A stretch of 64,000 bases of DNA from Pseudomonas syringae KCTC 12500 (GTDB lineage: Bacteria; Pseudomonadota; Gammaproteobacteria; Pseudomonadales; Pseudomonadaceae): assembly GCF_000507185.2 (NCBI RefSeq), contig NZ_AYTM02000002.1:2712001-2776000 (forward strand), given 5' to 3'. The notes below the pieces were generated by a model. That model was not told the origin of the DNA, did no database searches, and was given only the letters and a program-made list of their open reading frames with translations. The translations under genes were made by a program, and so were the position numbers. This document shows positions 56,004-64,000 of the stretch, in pieces; the first letter of the stretch is position 1; the number at the start of each line of letters is the position of its first letter.

Positions 56004-58229
56004 CTAGCGTTTGAACAGTCCCTTGAGGGCGTCCTTGAACTCGGGGCTGACCTTGTCACCGAGTTTGTCGTTCAGCTTGTCCTCAAGCTTCTCGCTGATC
56101 CGGTCGCCCGCCAGTTTCGCAGCGATCTGGCCGACGCCTTCCTTGTCCAGACGGCAGGCCTTGGCGCCCAGTTCCAGCGGGCCACGGCACTGCACCGGCC
56201 ACTCGATGCCGACAAAGCGCGGGTTGATCTCGCAGGCCGGGTCGGGCATGTCGCTCTTGTCGCCTTCGACGATGATGCCAACGCGGTAGTTCATGCCCAG
56301 GACGCGCAGGTCGACATCGCCGTTACCGTTGACGGCCATGCCCGGCGTACGGACCTTGAGGTCCGGGTTGCTGGCGACGCCATTGCGTATCACCAGATTG
56401 CCGTTGAGCTGCTGGAAAGGAGTGTCCTTGGCACGCGGTTCGCCGCTGAGTGTCTTGCGGTTGAGGATCGAAATCCCCTTGCACAGCTGCTGCTCCAGGT
56501 TGGCATTGACCAGTACGCCGTTATTGAGCGCAAAGCTGGCGGTGCCGTTCAGGCTGTCGATCAGGGCTTTTTCGCTGTTGCCTGTGCCGGTCAGGTTGCT
56601 GTCGAGGTTCAGCAGGCCGCGCACCGGAGGTGTCTGGCCCTGGCGTTCCAGAATGCGTTCGACCGGTACTTTGGCAATGCGCGTCTGCACCGTGGCCACA
56701 GGCGTGTCCGGACGCGCGTCCAGATTGCCCTTGACCTCGAAGTTGCCGTTGTACAGATCGCCACTCAGCGTATCGACCTTGATAAGGCCACCGTTGGCCT
56801 GGGTCTTGAGCGCTGCGTTGTCGATAGGCAGTTTGTTCAGGGTCAATTTGCCGAAGCTCAGATCAGCCTCGACATCCAGCGTGCGCAAGCGCTCCAGCGG
56901 CAGCAGCCTGGCAGTGCTCCAGGCGGCCTTGGTGGGTTGTTCGGGCAGCGGCGAGTCGCCTGCAGCAGCGGCGGCCTCACCGGACTGCACCTCGGATTTG
57001 CGCGCGGCCTTGGCACCTTTGCTTTCTTCGCTTTCAGCCGGACGGTAGCGGTCGGCGTCGAAGGTATCGCCCTTGAGCTGGACACGCAGCGCCTGTTTGG
57101 CGAAGTCGTCCACCGCGATGCGACCCGTGAAGGTGCTGTCGTCGACTTTCAGGTTGAGGTTTTCCAGCGCAAGGCTGGTAGGCGTGCCTGCCAGACGCGT
57201 GACCATTTCAACCTTGCTCAGCGCGCCCTCTGACATGGCCGGCAACGGCTGGCCGATGTTCTCGAAGAACGCGCGCAGATCAAGCTGGGCAATGGACAGG
57301 CCGCCGCTGATCTGTGGCGTTTTGTCCAGATCGCGGGCACGCAGTTCGCCGAGTGCACGCAACTGGTTGGCCGAGACTTTGAGGCTGTTCCATTCAGCGA
57401 TGTTGGCGGCCAGGTCGACCAGCAACTGGCCCTGCGCCGAGAAGGTCACGGTCTTGCCTTGCAACGGCTCGCCGGCGACTTCACCGGACAGGCGCATGTC
57501 TTCGAATTGATAACGCTTGAGCACGCGATCCATGCGCAATGCGCCGACCAGCTCGGTCTTGGCGCGCACGACGGGCTGGTTGGTGCTCAGGAACGCCGTC
57601 AGTTTGATCGGGATATCGGACGCCTCACGAATAGGCCCGGTACTCAGTTGAATGCTCTCGGCCATGAAGGTCCGGCCTTTTCGCGCATCGCTATAATCCA
57701 CGCGGGCATTGTTGACGGTCAGGCTGTCGATATCCAGGCGAATTGGCTGGGAAGGGCGATCCGCTTTGGGCGCGTCCGGAGCCGGGGCTGGCGTTGTCTC
57801 GCCAGGTGCTTCAGTGCTTGCCACGGCAGGCTTGCCGATGTCTTCCCAGTTGCCATGACCGTTTTCATCGCGGTGCAGGGTCAGGTTCAGGCCTTCGACG
57901 CGAATGTCGCTCATCTGTACCTGGCGACGAAGCAGTGGCAGGACGCGAACGGACAGGCCAAGCATCTGCACATCGGCGAACGGCTGATCGGGAGCGGTCA
58001 GGGTGGCGACATGGGCGTCGTGCAATTCCAGGCCGAGCCAGGGGAACAGGCTCCAGCCGATATCGCCGTTGAGCGTCAGCTCGACGTTGGCCTTGTCGCG
58101 TGCCAGCTGGCGAATCTCGTCTTTGTAGTCGTTGGGATCAAACAGGTGGGTCAGGGCAAAGCCGAGAGCCACGATGATCAGCAACAACCCGAGAATAAAC
58201 AGCCCCAGGATTTTGCCGAACGCTTTCAT
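56004..58229 (-). CDS. AsmA-family protein
   Basis: A 741-residue protein. A single N-terminal membrane segment (residues 5-27, ILGLFILGLLLIIVALGFAL) is followed by a very long periplasmic part. The opening of that part, FDPNDYKDEIRQLARDKANV, then GDIGWSLFPWLGLELHDA, is typical AsmA. The C-terminal part has the AsmA_2-type LNLDSNLTGTGNSEKALIDS and VGQIAAKLAGDRISEKLEDK. AsmA proteins form bridges that shape the outer-membrane lipid content. It lies 93 bp upstream of mutY on the same strand and may be co-transcribed. Confidence 0.93.
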   Translation of the reverse strand: MKAFGKILGLFILGLLLIIVALGFALTHLFDPNDYKDEIRQLARDKANVELTLNGDIGWSLFPWLGLELHDAHVATLTAPDQPFADVQMLGLSVRVLPLLRRQVQMSDIRVEGLNLTLHRDENGHGNWEDIGKPAVASTEAPGETTPAPAPDAPKADRPSQPIRLDIDSLTVNNARVDYSDARKGRTFMAESIQLSTGPIREASDIPIKLTAFLSTNQPVVRAKTELVGALRMDRVLKRYQFEDMRLSGEVAGEPLQGKTVTFSAQGQLLVDLAANIAEWNSLKVSANQLRALGELRARDLDKTPQISGGLSIAQLDLRAFFENIGQPLPAMSEGALSKVEMVTRLAGTPTSLALENLNLKVDDSTFTGRIAVDDFAKQALRVQLKGDTFDADRYRPAESEESKGAKAARKSEVQSGEAAAAAGDSPLPEQPTKAAWSTARLLPLERLRTLDVEADLSFGKLTLNKLPIDNAALKTQANGGLIKVDTLSGDLYNGNFEVKGNLDARPDTPVATVQTRIAKVPVERILERQGQTPPVRGLLNLDSNLTGTGNSEKALIDSLNGTASFALNNGVLVNANLEQQLCKGISILNRKTLSGEPRAKDTPFQQLNGNLVIRNGVASNPDLKVRTPGMAVNGNGDVDLRVLGMNYRVGIIVEGDKSDMPDPACEINPRFVGIEWPVQCRGPLELGAKACRLDKEGVGQIAAKLAGDRISEKLEDKLNDKLGDKVSPEFKDALKGLFKR

Positions 58230-58725
58230 GGGCGAGTCCTTGTGTCGATGTTCAAAAATAGCCCACGAGTATACCGCTCTGACGAGCCGACCGGGCTGCG
58301 GATACCGTTATTGCTGTCTAGCCTCCGGTTCGAGACGCTGGCACCGTGCGCCACTACGTTTGGGAGCCGATGAAAAGTGCGAGTGGTCTTGTCGCGATAT
58401 ATCTTCCGAATCTTCGCAAGCCGGCCGAACACCACGCAGGTTCCGGTCCAACTAAGCTCAAGACAGGTTTTCGTGAGTGCTTAATTGGTTGTATCTATGG
58501 CTCGATAGAGCACGTGGATTAACTTGCGAAAATAGACAATAAAAAGCATATGACGAGATGCTTATTTGCCATCAGAGAGTGATAGTCTCCGTTTTTGCTG
58601 GGTCGGGTGCGTCTTTTTGTCACGTATCTGAATAACCTGCCGATAAAACAGACATGGCCGCTCGGCACTGAGTCTGTGGCGGACCAGCGGACCATCTGCG
58701 AGCTTCACACATTGGGGTAATTATA
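58230..58725. promoter_or_regulatory. Divergent intergenic region, AsmA and MFS transporter promoters
   Basis: About 500 bp with no gene. The right half (58500-58600) is AT-rich and probably holds the transporter promoter; a TGATAGT element lies near 58580. The transporter ATG has only a weak ribosome site (TTGGGGTAATTATA). Confidence 0.4.
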
Positions 58726-60387
58726 ATGAGCACAAGCACAGCCTTGGGCGGCGAAGCCGTTCAGCCTGCGTTCTTGTCCAAAGAGCGCATTATCGCCAAG
58801 CCAGGTTTCAACCGTTGGCTTGTTCCACCTGCAGCATTGGCCATCCATCTTTGTATCGGTATGGCTTACGGCTTCTCGGTATTCTGGTTGCCGCTGTCGA
58901 AGGCTATCGGTGTTACGGCACCTGTCGCTTGCACACCGGACATGGGTTTTTTCGCGCAGATGTTCGCGTCGACCTGTGACTGGCAGATCTCCATGCTGGG
59001 CTGGATCTACACACTGTTTTTCATCTTCCTGGGTTGCTCGGCTGCCATTTGGGGTGGCTGGCTGGAGCACGCAGGTCCACGCAAGGCGGGTGTGGTTTCG
59101 GCCCTCTGCTGGTGTGGTGGCTTGCTGATTTCCGCACTGGGCATTTATACGCACCAGATCTGGCTTATGTGGCTGGGCTCGGGCGTAATCGGCGGTATTG
59201 GTCTGGGGTTGGGCTATATCTCTCCGGTATCGACCCTGATCAAGTGGTTCCCGGACAAGCGCGGCATGGCGACCGGCATGGCGATCATGGGCTTTGGCGG
59301 CGGCGCGATGGTGGGTGCACCGCTGGCTACGGCTCTGATGGGGCACTTCGCTTCGGCTGAAAGCGTTGGCGTATGGCAGAGCTTCGTGGTGATGGCGGTG
59401 ATCTACTTCATCTTCATGATCGGCGGTGCACTGGGCTACCGTGTTCCGCCAACCGGCTGGAAACCTGAAGGCTGGACCGCTCCGGCTGCCAAGGCCAAGA
59501 ACTCGATGATCACCAACCGTCACGTGCACGTCAGCGTGGCCTGGAAAACACCGCAGTTCCGTCTGGTCTGGCTGGTGCTGTGCCTGAACGTATCGGCCGG
59601 TATCGGTATCCTGGGCATGGCTTCGCCGCTGCTGCAGGAAGTCTTCGCCGGCAAACTGCTGGGCCTCGACCTGACCTTCAGCCAGCTCAATGCCGACCAG
59701 CTGAAAGCCATTGCTGCGATTGCAGCCGGCTTCACGGGTCTGTTGAGTCTGTTCAACATCGGCGGTCGTTTCTTCTGGGCTTCGTGCTCGGACTTCATCG
59801 GTCGCAAGGCAACTTACTTCGTATTCTTCGCACTGGGCTTCCTGCTTTATGCGTCGGTTCCGACCCTGAGCCATATGGGTAGCATCGCGCTGTTCGTGGC
59901 CGCGTTCTGTATCGTGCTGTCGATGTACGGTGGCGGTTTTGCGACGGTTCCGGCTTATCTGGCTGACCTGTTCGGTACGCAGATGGTCGGCGCGATCCAC
60001 GGTCGTCTGCTGACTGCCTGGGCTGCGGCCGGTGTGTTGGGTCCGGTACTGGTCAACTACCTGCGTGAGTACCAACTCGCACACGGTGTTGCACGTGCCG
60101 ACGCCTACGACATCACCCTGTACATCCTGTCGGGTCTGCTGGTGCTGGGCTTTATCTGCAACCTGCTGATTCGTCCGGTTGCCGACAAGTACTTCATGAC
60201 CGACGCCGAACTGGCGGCTGAACAAGCCATCGGTCACGACAAGGGTGCCAACGCCACGACTTCGCTGGAGTGGAAAGCATCCGCAGGCAGCAAGCCATTG
60301 GTCATCGCCGCCTGGCTGGCCGTAGGCATCCCGCTGGCATGGGGCGTCTGGATTACCCTGCAAAAAACCGCAGTGCTGTTCCACTAA
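58726..60387 (+). CDS. OFA-family MFS transporter (oxalate/formate antiporter type)
   Basis: A 553-residue major facilitator with 12 membrane segments. Diagnostic pieces are the N-terminal NRWLVPPAALAIHLCIGMAY-GFSVFW, GVIGGIGLGLGYISPVSTLI-KWFPDKRG (signature A-like loop) and NIGGRFFWASCSDFIGRKAT. The protein ends in one extra hydrophobic segment at about 525-550. This subgroup carries an N-terminal insertion between helices 1 and 2. Oxalate or formate exchange is known for OxlT; the real substrate here is unknown. A strong terminator follows. Confidence 0.87.
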   Translation: MSTSTALGGEAVQPAFLSKERIIAKPGFNRWLVPPAALAIHLCIGMAYGFSVFWLPLSKAIGVTAPVACTPDMGFFAQMFASTCDWQISMLGWIYTLFFIFLGCSAAIWGGWLEHAGPRKAGVVSALCWCGGLLISALGIYTHQIWLMWLGSGVIGGIGLGLGYISPVSTLIKWFPDKRGMATGMAIMGFGGGAMVGAPLATALMGHFASAESVGVWQSFVVMAVIYFIFMIGGALGYRVPPTGWKPEGWTAPAAKAKNSMITNRHVHVSVAWKTPQFRLVWLVLCLNVSAGIGILGMASPLLQEVFAGKLLGLDLTFSQLNADQLKAIAAIAAGFTGLLSLFNIGGRFFWASCSDFIGRKATYFVFFALGFLLYASVPTLSHMGSIALFVAAFCIVLSMYGGGFATVPAYLADLFGTQMVGAIHGRLLTAWAAAGVLGPVLVNYLREYQLAHGVARADAYDITLYILSGLLVLGFICNLLIRPVADKYFMTDAELAAEQAIGHDKGANATTSLEWKASAGSKPLVIAAWLAVGIPLAWGVWITLQKTAVLFH

Positions 60388-60404
60388 AAGCCTGCCGGTA
60401 ACAG

Positions 60405-60440
60405 AAAAGCGCTTGCACCTCGGTGCAGGCGCTTTTTTTT
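60405..60440 (+). terminator. Terminator of the MFS transporter gene
   Basis: AAAAGCGCTTGCACC-TCGG-TGCAGGCGCTTTTTTTT: a long stem with one mismatch and an 8-T tail. Confidence 0.9.
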
Positions 60441-60601
60441 GCCTGGGTTTTGGTGCGCTGCGCTTTGATCATCGCGTCCGGATTTTATTCGTCGCGATAG
60501 CGATATTCAGTTGACCCTATGTATTCGATGCACTGCCCGTTCCGGTGCATACGCTGCTACATTAGTCAGCCCTGATTTTATTGCCCGAAGGAGTTGTTTG
60601 C

Positions 60602-61801
60602 ATGCTAGCCCACGTGGAGTCATACGCCGGTGATCCGATCCTTTCGCTGATGGAGACCTTTGGCAAGGACTCGCGTGCGGACAAGGTCAATCTGAGCATC
60701 GGCCTGTATTACGACGCACAGGGCCGCATCCCGCAGTTGGCATGCGTAGCAACGGCGCAACAGCAACTGGCCGAAGGCGAACAGGCAGCGTCTGTGTACT
60801 TGCCGATGGAAGGCCTGGCAGCGTATAGGCAGGCGGTGCAAACCCTGTTGTTCGGTGCCGATCACCCGCTGGTTCAGGCAGGCCGCGTCGCCACCATTCA
60901 AACCGTGGGTGGCTCGGGCGCGCTGAAGATAGGTGCCGATTTCCTCAAGTATGCGTTTCCGGACTCACAGGTCTGGGTCAGTGATCCGACCTGGGAAAAC
61001 CACAACGCGCTATTCGGCGGGGCGGGCTTCAAGGTCAACGCGTACCCGTACTTCGATGCCCAGACCGGCGGCGTCAGGTTCGAGGCCATGCTCGACACGG
61101 TACAGGGGCTGCCTGCGCAGAGCATTCTCCTGCTGCACCCGTGCTGCCATAACCCGACCGGTGCCGATCTGACGGTGGCGCAATGGGACCGCCTGATCGA
61201 CGTGATCAAGGATCGTCAGCTCATCGCCTTCCTGGATATCGCCTATCAGGGCTTCGGCAAAGGCATCGACGAAGACGTCTATGCAATCCGGGCGATGGCC
61301 AACGCAGGTATCACAACGCTGGTCAGCAACTCATTCTCGAAAATCTTCTCGCTGTATGGCGAGCGGGTAGGCGGGCTGTCGGTGGTCTGTGAAGACGCGG
61401 CGTCCGCGGCCAACGTGTTCGGCCAGCTCAAGGCGACCGTGCGCCGCAACTACTCCAGCCCGCCTGCGCATGGTGCCTTCCTGGTGTCGAAAGTGCTCAA
61501 CACGCCGCACTTGCGCGAGCAGTGGCTGGGTGAAGTCGAGGCCATGCGCCTGCGTATCATCGACATGCGCACGCGGCTGGTCGAGGTGCTGGCGCAGAAG
61601 GTCTCCGGCCACGATTTCAGCTTTATCCTCAGACAGAACGGGATGTTCAGCTACACCGGTCTGACCCCGCAGCAGGTCGACGAACTGAAAGATGTTCACG
61701 GCATTTACATGCTGCGCAGTGGCCGAGTGTGTATGGCAGGTTTGAATGAAGGGAATATCGACAAGGTATGTGACGCAATCGCGAGCCTCTTCGCCCGTTA
61801 A
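60602..61801 (+). CDS. tyrB: TyrB-type aromatic amino acid aminotransferase
   Basis: A 399-residue class I PLP aminotransferase, close to E. coli TyrB (397). Active-site segments are [53 protein letters not shown], catalytic Lys in [20 protein letters not shown] and the final arginine region ([15 protein letters not shown]). It makes phenylalanine and tyrosine from the keto acids and can also use aspartate. GAAGGAG precedes the ATG at 60602. Confidence 0.93.
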   Translation: MLAHVESYAGDPILSLMETFGKDSRADKVNLSIGLYYDAQGRIPQLACVATAQQQLAEGEQAASVYLPMEGLAAYRQAVQTLLFGADHPLVQAGRVATIQTVGGSGALKIGADFLKYAFPDSQVWVSDPTWENHNALFGGAGFKVNAYPYFDAQTGGVRFEAMLDTVQGLPAQSILLLHPCCHNPTGADLTVAQWDRLIDVIKDRQLIAFLDIAYQGFGKGIDEDVYAIRAMANAGITTLVSNSFSKIFSLYGERVGGLSVVCEDAASAANVFGQLKATVRRNYSSPPAHGAFLVSKVLNTPHLREQWLGEVEAMRLRIIDMRTRLVEVLAQKVSGHDFSFILRQNGMFSYTGLTPQQVDELKDVHGIYMLRSGRVCMAGLNEGNIDKVCDAIASLFAR

Positions 61802-61894
61802 ATACCCTGCTGGTCGTCTGTTTGCTTCATGGCGGGCGCTTCTGGGCCTATAATGCTCGCCTTTTTTTCGCCCAATGATTTTGCGGAGCTGGTG

Positions 61895-62488
61895 ATGGCC
61901 GAACGTAAGGCGTACGTCGAGCGCAATACTCTGGAAACCCAGATCAAAGCCTCGATCAACCTGGATGGTACCGGAAAGGCCCGATTCGATATCGGCGTGC
62001 CTTTCCTTGAGCACATGCTCGACCAGATCACCCGGCACGGGCTGATCGATCTGGACATCGAATGCAAGGGCGACCTGGCAATCGACGATCACCACACGGT
62101 GGAAGACGTCGGTATCACCGTGGGCCAGGCGTTCAGCCAGGCGATCGGCGACAAGAAGGGCATTCGTCGTTACGGCCACGCCTACGTGCCGCTCGACGAA
62201 GCGCTGTCGCGCGTGGTCATCGACTTCTCCGGGCGTCCGGGCCTGCAGATGCATGTGCCGTATACCCGCGCCACTGTAGGCGGCTTCGATGTGGACCTGT
62301 TTCAGGAGTTCTTCCAGGGCTTCGTCAACCACGCGAACGTGACGCTGCACATCGATAACCTGCGTGGCACCAACACTCACCACCAGATCGAGACCGTTTT
62401 CAAGGCTTTCGGTCGTGCGCTGCGCATGGCGGTCGAGCTGGATGAGCGTATGGCCGGGCAGATGCCATCCACCAAGGGTGTGCTCTGA
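61895..62488 (+). CDS. hisB: HisB, imidazoleglycerol-phosphate dehydratase
   Basis: A 197-residue monofunctional dehydratase for step 6 of histidine synthesis. The metal motifs are present twice: [13 protein letters not shown] with [11 protein letters not shown], and [10 protein letters not shown] with [20 protein letters not shown]. The start [18 protein letters not shown] lies after GGAG at 61895. hisH begins in the stop codon (TGATG). Confidence 0.96.
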   Translation: MAERKAYVERNTLETQIKASINLDGTGKARFDIGVPFLEHMLDQITRHGLIDLDIECKGDLAIDDHHTVEDVGITVGQAFSQAIGDKKGIRRYGHAYVPLDEALSRVVIDFSGRPGLQMHVPYTRATVGGFDVDLFQEFFQGFVNHANVTLHIDNLRGTNTHHQIETVFKAFGRALRMAVELDERMAGQMPSTKGVL

Positions 62489-63126
62489 TGCAGACAGTTG
62501 CGGTCATCGATTACGGCATGGGCAACCTGCACTCTGTCGCCAAGGCGCTGGAGCATGTGGGCGCAGGCCGTGTGCTGATTACCAGTGACGCCAAGGTGAT
62601 TCGCGAGGCCGACCGCATCGTTTTTCCGGGTGTGGGCGCGATTCGCGACTGCATGGCTGAGATTCGCCGTCTGGGCTTTGATTCGCTGGTCAGGGAAGTG
62701 AGCCAGGATCGCCCGTTTCTGGGGATCTGCGTCGGCATGCAGGCGTTGCTCGACAGCAGCGAAGAGAACGGCGGCGTGGACTGCATCGGCATGTTTCCCG
62801 GCCAGGTAAAGTTCTTCGGCAAGGACCTGCATGAGGAAGGCGAGCACCTGAAAGTGCCGCACATGGGCTGGAACCAGGTCGCTCAGGCGGTGGATCACCC
62901 GCTGTGGCATGACATTCCGGACCAGGCGCGTTTCTACTTCGTGCACAGTTTCTATATCGATGCTGCCAATCAGCGTCAGGTGGTCGGGCGTGGCCATTAC
63001 GGCCTCGATTTCGCCGCCGCGCTGGCCGACGGTTCGCGTTTTGCCGTGCAATTTCACCCTGAAAAGAGCCACACCCACGGCCTGCAGTTGCTGCAGAACT
63101 TCGCCGCCTGGGATGGTCGCTGGTAA
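62488..63126 (+). CDS. hisH: HisH, glutamine amidotransferase subunit of IGP synthase
   Basis: A 212-residue type I glutaminase. It supplies ammonia to HisF for making imidazoleglycerol phosphate and AICAR. The nucleophile Cys is in [15 protein letters not shown], and the His/Glu pair in [40 protein letters not shown] is the typical start. It overlaps hisB by one base. Confidence 0.96.
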   Translation: MQTVAVIDYGMGNLHSVAKALEHVGAGRVLITSDAKVIREADRIVFPGVGAIRDCMAEIRRLGFDSLVREVSQDRPFLGICVGMQALLDSSEENGGVDCIGMFPGQVKFFGKDLHEEGEHLKVPHMGWNQVAQAVDHPLWHDIPDQARFYFVHSFYIDAANQRQVVGRGHYGLDFAAALADGSRFAVQFHPEKSHTHGLQLLQNFAAWDGRW

Positions 63127-63130
63127 GCAC

Positions 63131-63391
63131 ATGAGCAAAGCCAAGGGCAAGCCGCCGATCCTGACCCTCTCGCCCGAGCATGAGCAACAGGCGATCGACA
63201 AGCTCAAGCGCCTGTTCGCAGAGCGCTTCGAGCTGGATCTGGGCTCGTTCGAAGTGGCTGAAGTCCTCGAGCTGTTCACGCGCGAGATTGCCCCGCATTA
63301 CTACAATCGCGCCATTTTCGATGTTCAGCAGCAGCTCAAGGAGCGCTTCGAGAGCATCGAAAGTGACTTGTGGGCACTCGAAAAGAATTAG
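63131..63391 (+). CDS. DUF2164-family protein
   Basis: An 86-residue protein (MSKAKGKPPILTLSPEHEQQ). The helical remainder (AIDKLKRLFAERFELDLGSF, ELFTREIAPHYYNRAIFDVQ) is the DUF2164 pattern. It sits between hisH and hisA in many pseudomonads, and its role is unknown. The ATG is 4 bp past the hisH stop. Confidence 0.88.
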   Translation: MSKAKGKPPILTLSPEHEQQAIDKLKRLFAERFELDLGSFEVAEVLELFTREIAPHYYNRAIFDVQQQLKERFESIESDLWALEKN

Positions 63392-63497
63392 ATAAAGCAG
63401 CTTCAAGCGTTGAGCTTCAAGCCGCAAGAATCAGTGAGTACGCATACTTGCAGCTAACCGCTTGCAGCTTGCCGCTCTTTCAGACCAAGGAATAAGC
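63392..63497. repeat. Short intergenic repeat of GCTTCAAGC/GCAAGC type
   Basis: AGCTTCAAGC, GAGCTTCAAGCCGCAAG and CAGCTAACCGCTTGCAGCTTG alternate over about 80 bp, ahead of hisA. This resembles a simple intergenic repeat frequent in pseudomonads. Confidence 0.5.
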
Positions 63498-64000
63498 ATG
63501 CTGATTATCCCCGCTATCGATCTCAAGGACGGTGCTTGCGTCCGTCTGCGTCAGGGCCGGATGGAAGATTCCACGGTGTTCTCCGATGATCCGGTGGCCA
63601 TGGCCGCCAAGTGGGTCGAGGGTGGTTGCCGTCGTCTGCATCTGGTCGATCTGAACGGTGCGTTCGAAGGTCAGCCGGTCAACGGTGATGTGGTCACGGC
63701 CATCGCCCGACGCTACCCGAACCTGCCGATCCAGATCGGCGGCGGCATCCGTTCGCTGGAAACCATCGAGCATTACGTCAAGGCGGGCGTGAGCTACGTC
63801 ATCATCGGCACCAAGGCCGTCAAGGAGCCCGAGTTCGTGGCCGAAGCCTGCCGTGCGTTCCCCGGCAAGGTGATTGTCGGTCTGGATGCCAAGGACGGTT
63901 TTGTCGCCACCGACGGCTGGGCTGAAGTCAGCTCGGTGCAGGTCATTGATCTGGCCAAGCGTTTCGAGGCCGATGGCGTGTCGGCCATTGTCTACACCGA
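63498..64000 (+). CDS. hisA: HisA, phosphoribosylformimino-AICAR-P isomerase, partial at window end
   Basis: The frame [20 protein letters not shown] runs to the window end. HisA is a TIM barrel that isomerises ProFAR. Catalytic Asp8 is in PAIDLKDG, and the phosphate-binding strands are [26 protein letters not shown] and [12 protein letters not shown]; the second catalytic Asp is in [10 protein letters not shown]. About 167 of some 245 codons are visible. AAGGAATAAGC precedes the ATG. Confidence 0.95.

Noticed and set aside
58705..60384. 559-codon open frame on the minus strand
   Set aside because: It is antisense to the MFS transporter and has Q/H/R-rich composition without any domain.

Overview
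The window is a stretch of a fluorescent pseudomonad chromosome, most probably of the Pseudomonas syringae group. This rests on the gene set (tssBC type VI sheath genes, tandem RsmX regulatory RNAs, yrfG-nudE-cysQ, dctBD, rfbBC, aguBA, OprD porin, hisPJQM, bdlA-like, yggX-mutY, hisB-hisH-DUF2164-hisA), the high G+C coding sequence and the pseudomonad REP palindromes. Species assignment is inference; no database was searched.

Layout. 1-2.4 kb: the first genes of a type VI secretion operon on the minus strand (accessory gene, tssB, partial tssC). 3.1-9.4 kb: a membrane M48 protease, two tandem rsmX-type RNA genes each with its own GacA-type box and terminator, a one-helix protein, a RecQ-type helicase and a glycine-zipper protein. 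9.6-13.8 kb: an FdhF/YdeP-type molybdenum oxidoreductase, fdhD and a LysR regulator. 13.9-16.5 kb: a BON-LysM protein, yrfG, nudE, cysQ. 16.55-17.4 kb: an array of REP palindromes with a 222-bp unit repeated in tandem, each unit carrying the 3' end of the neighbouring thioesterase gene. 17.4-22.9 kb: thioesterase, dctD, dctB, rfbC, rfbB. 23.1-28.4 kb: a 970-residue kinase/M23-like/aminotransferase fusion and the agmatine-to-putrescine genes aguB-aguA. 28.6-32.9 kb: a small ORF, an OprD porin, a membrane protein, two acetyltransferases and an unknown protein.

33-40.5 kb is an accessory region, AT-rich at first, next to tRNA-Thr. It holds a TIGR04141/DUF6119-type gene, an AvcD-type anti-phage deoxycytidylate deaminase gene interrupted by a single in-frame amber codon, several decayed small genes, a frameshifted integrase remnant, a membrane protein, and a degenerate copy of part of the tRNA-Thr gene with a 19-bp direct repeat. 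This is the most notable part of the window. A second small accessory patch (52.4-53.9 kb, a nucleotidyltransferase-like DUF6932 gene plus an unknown partner) lies beside tRNA-Phe.

41.3-64 kb is mostly core: a J-domain protein, a DUF6124 gene behind a strongly folded leader RNA, a methyltransferase, a basic amino acid ABC transporter, a GABA-type permease, a two-PAS soluble chemoreceptor, a small lipoprotein, yggX-mutY, an AsmA protein, an oxalate/formate-type MFS transporter, tyrB, and the histidine genes hisB, hisH and hisA (cut by the window end).
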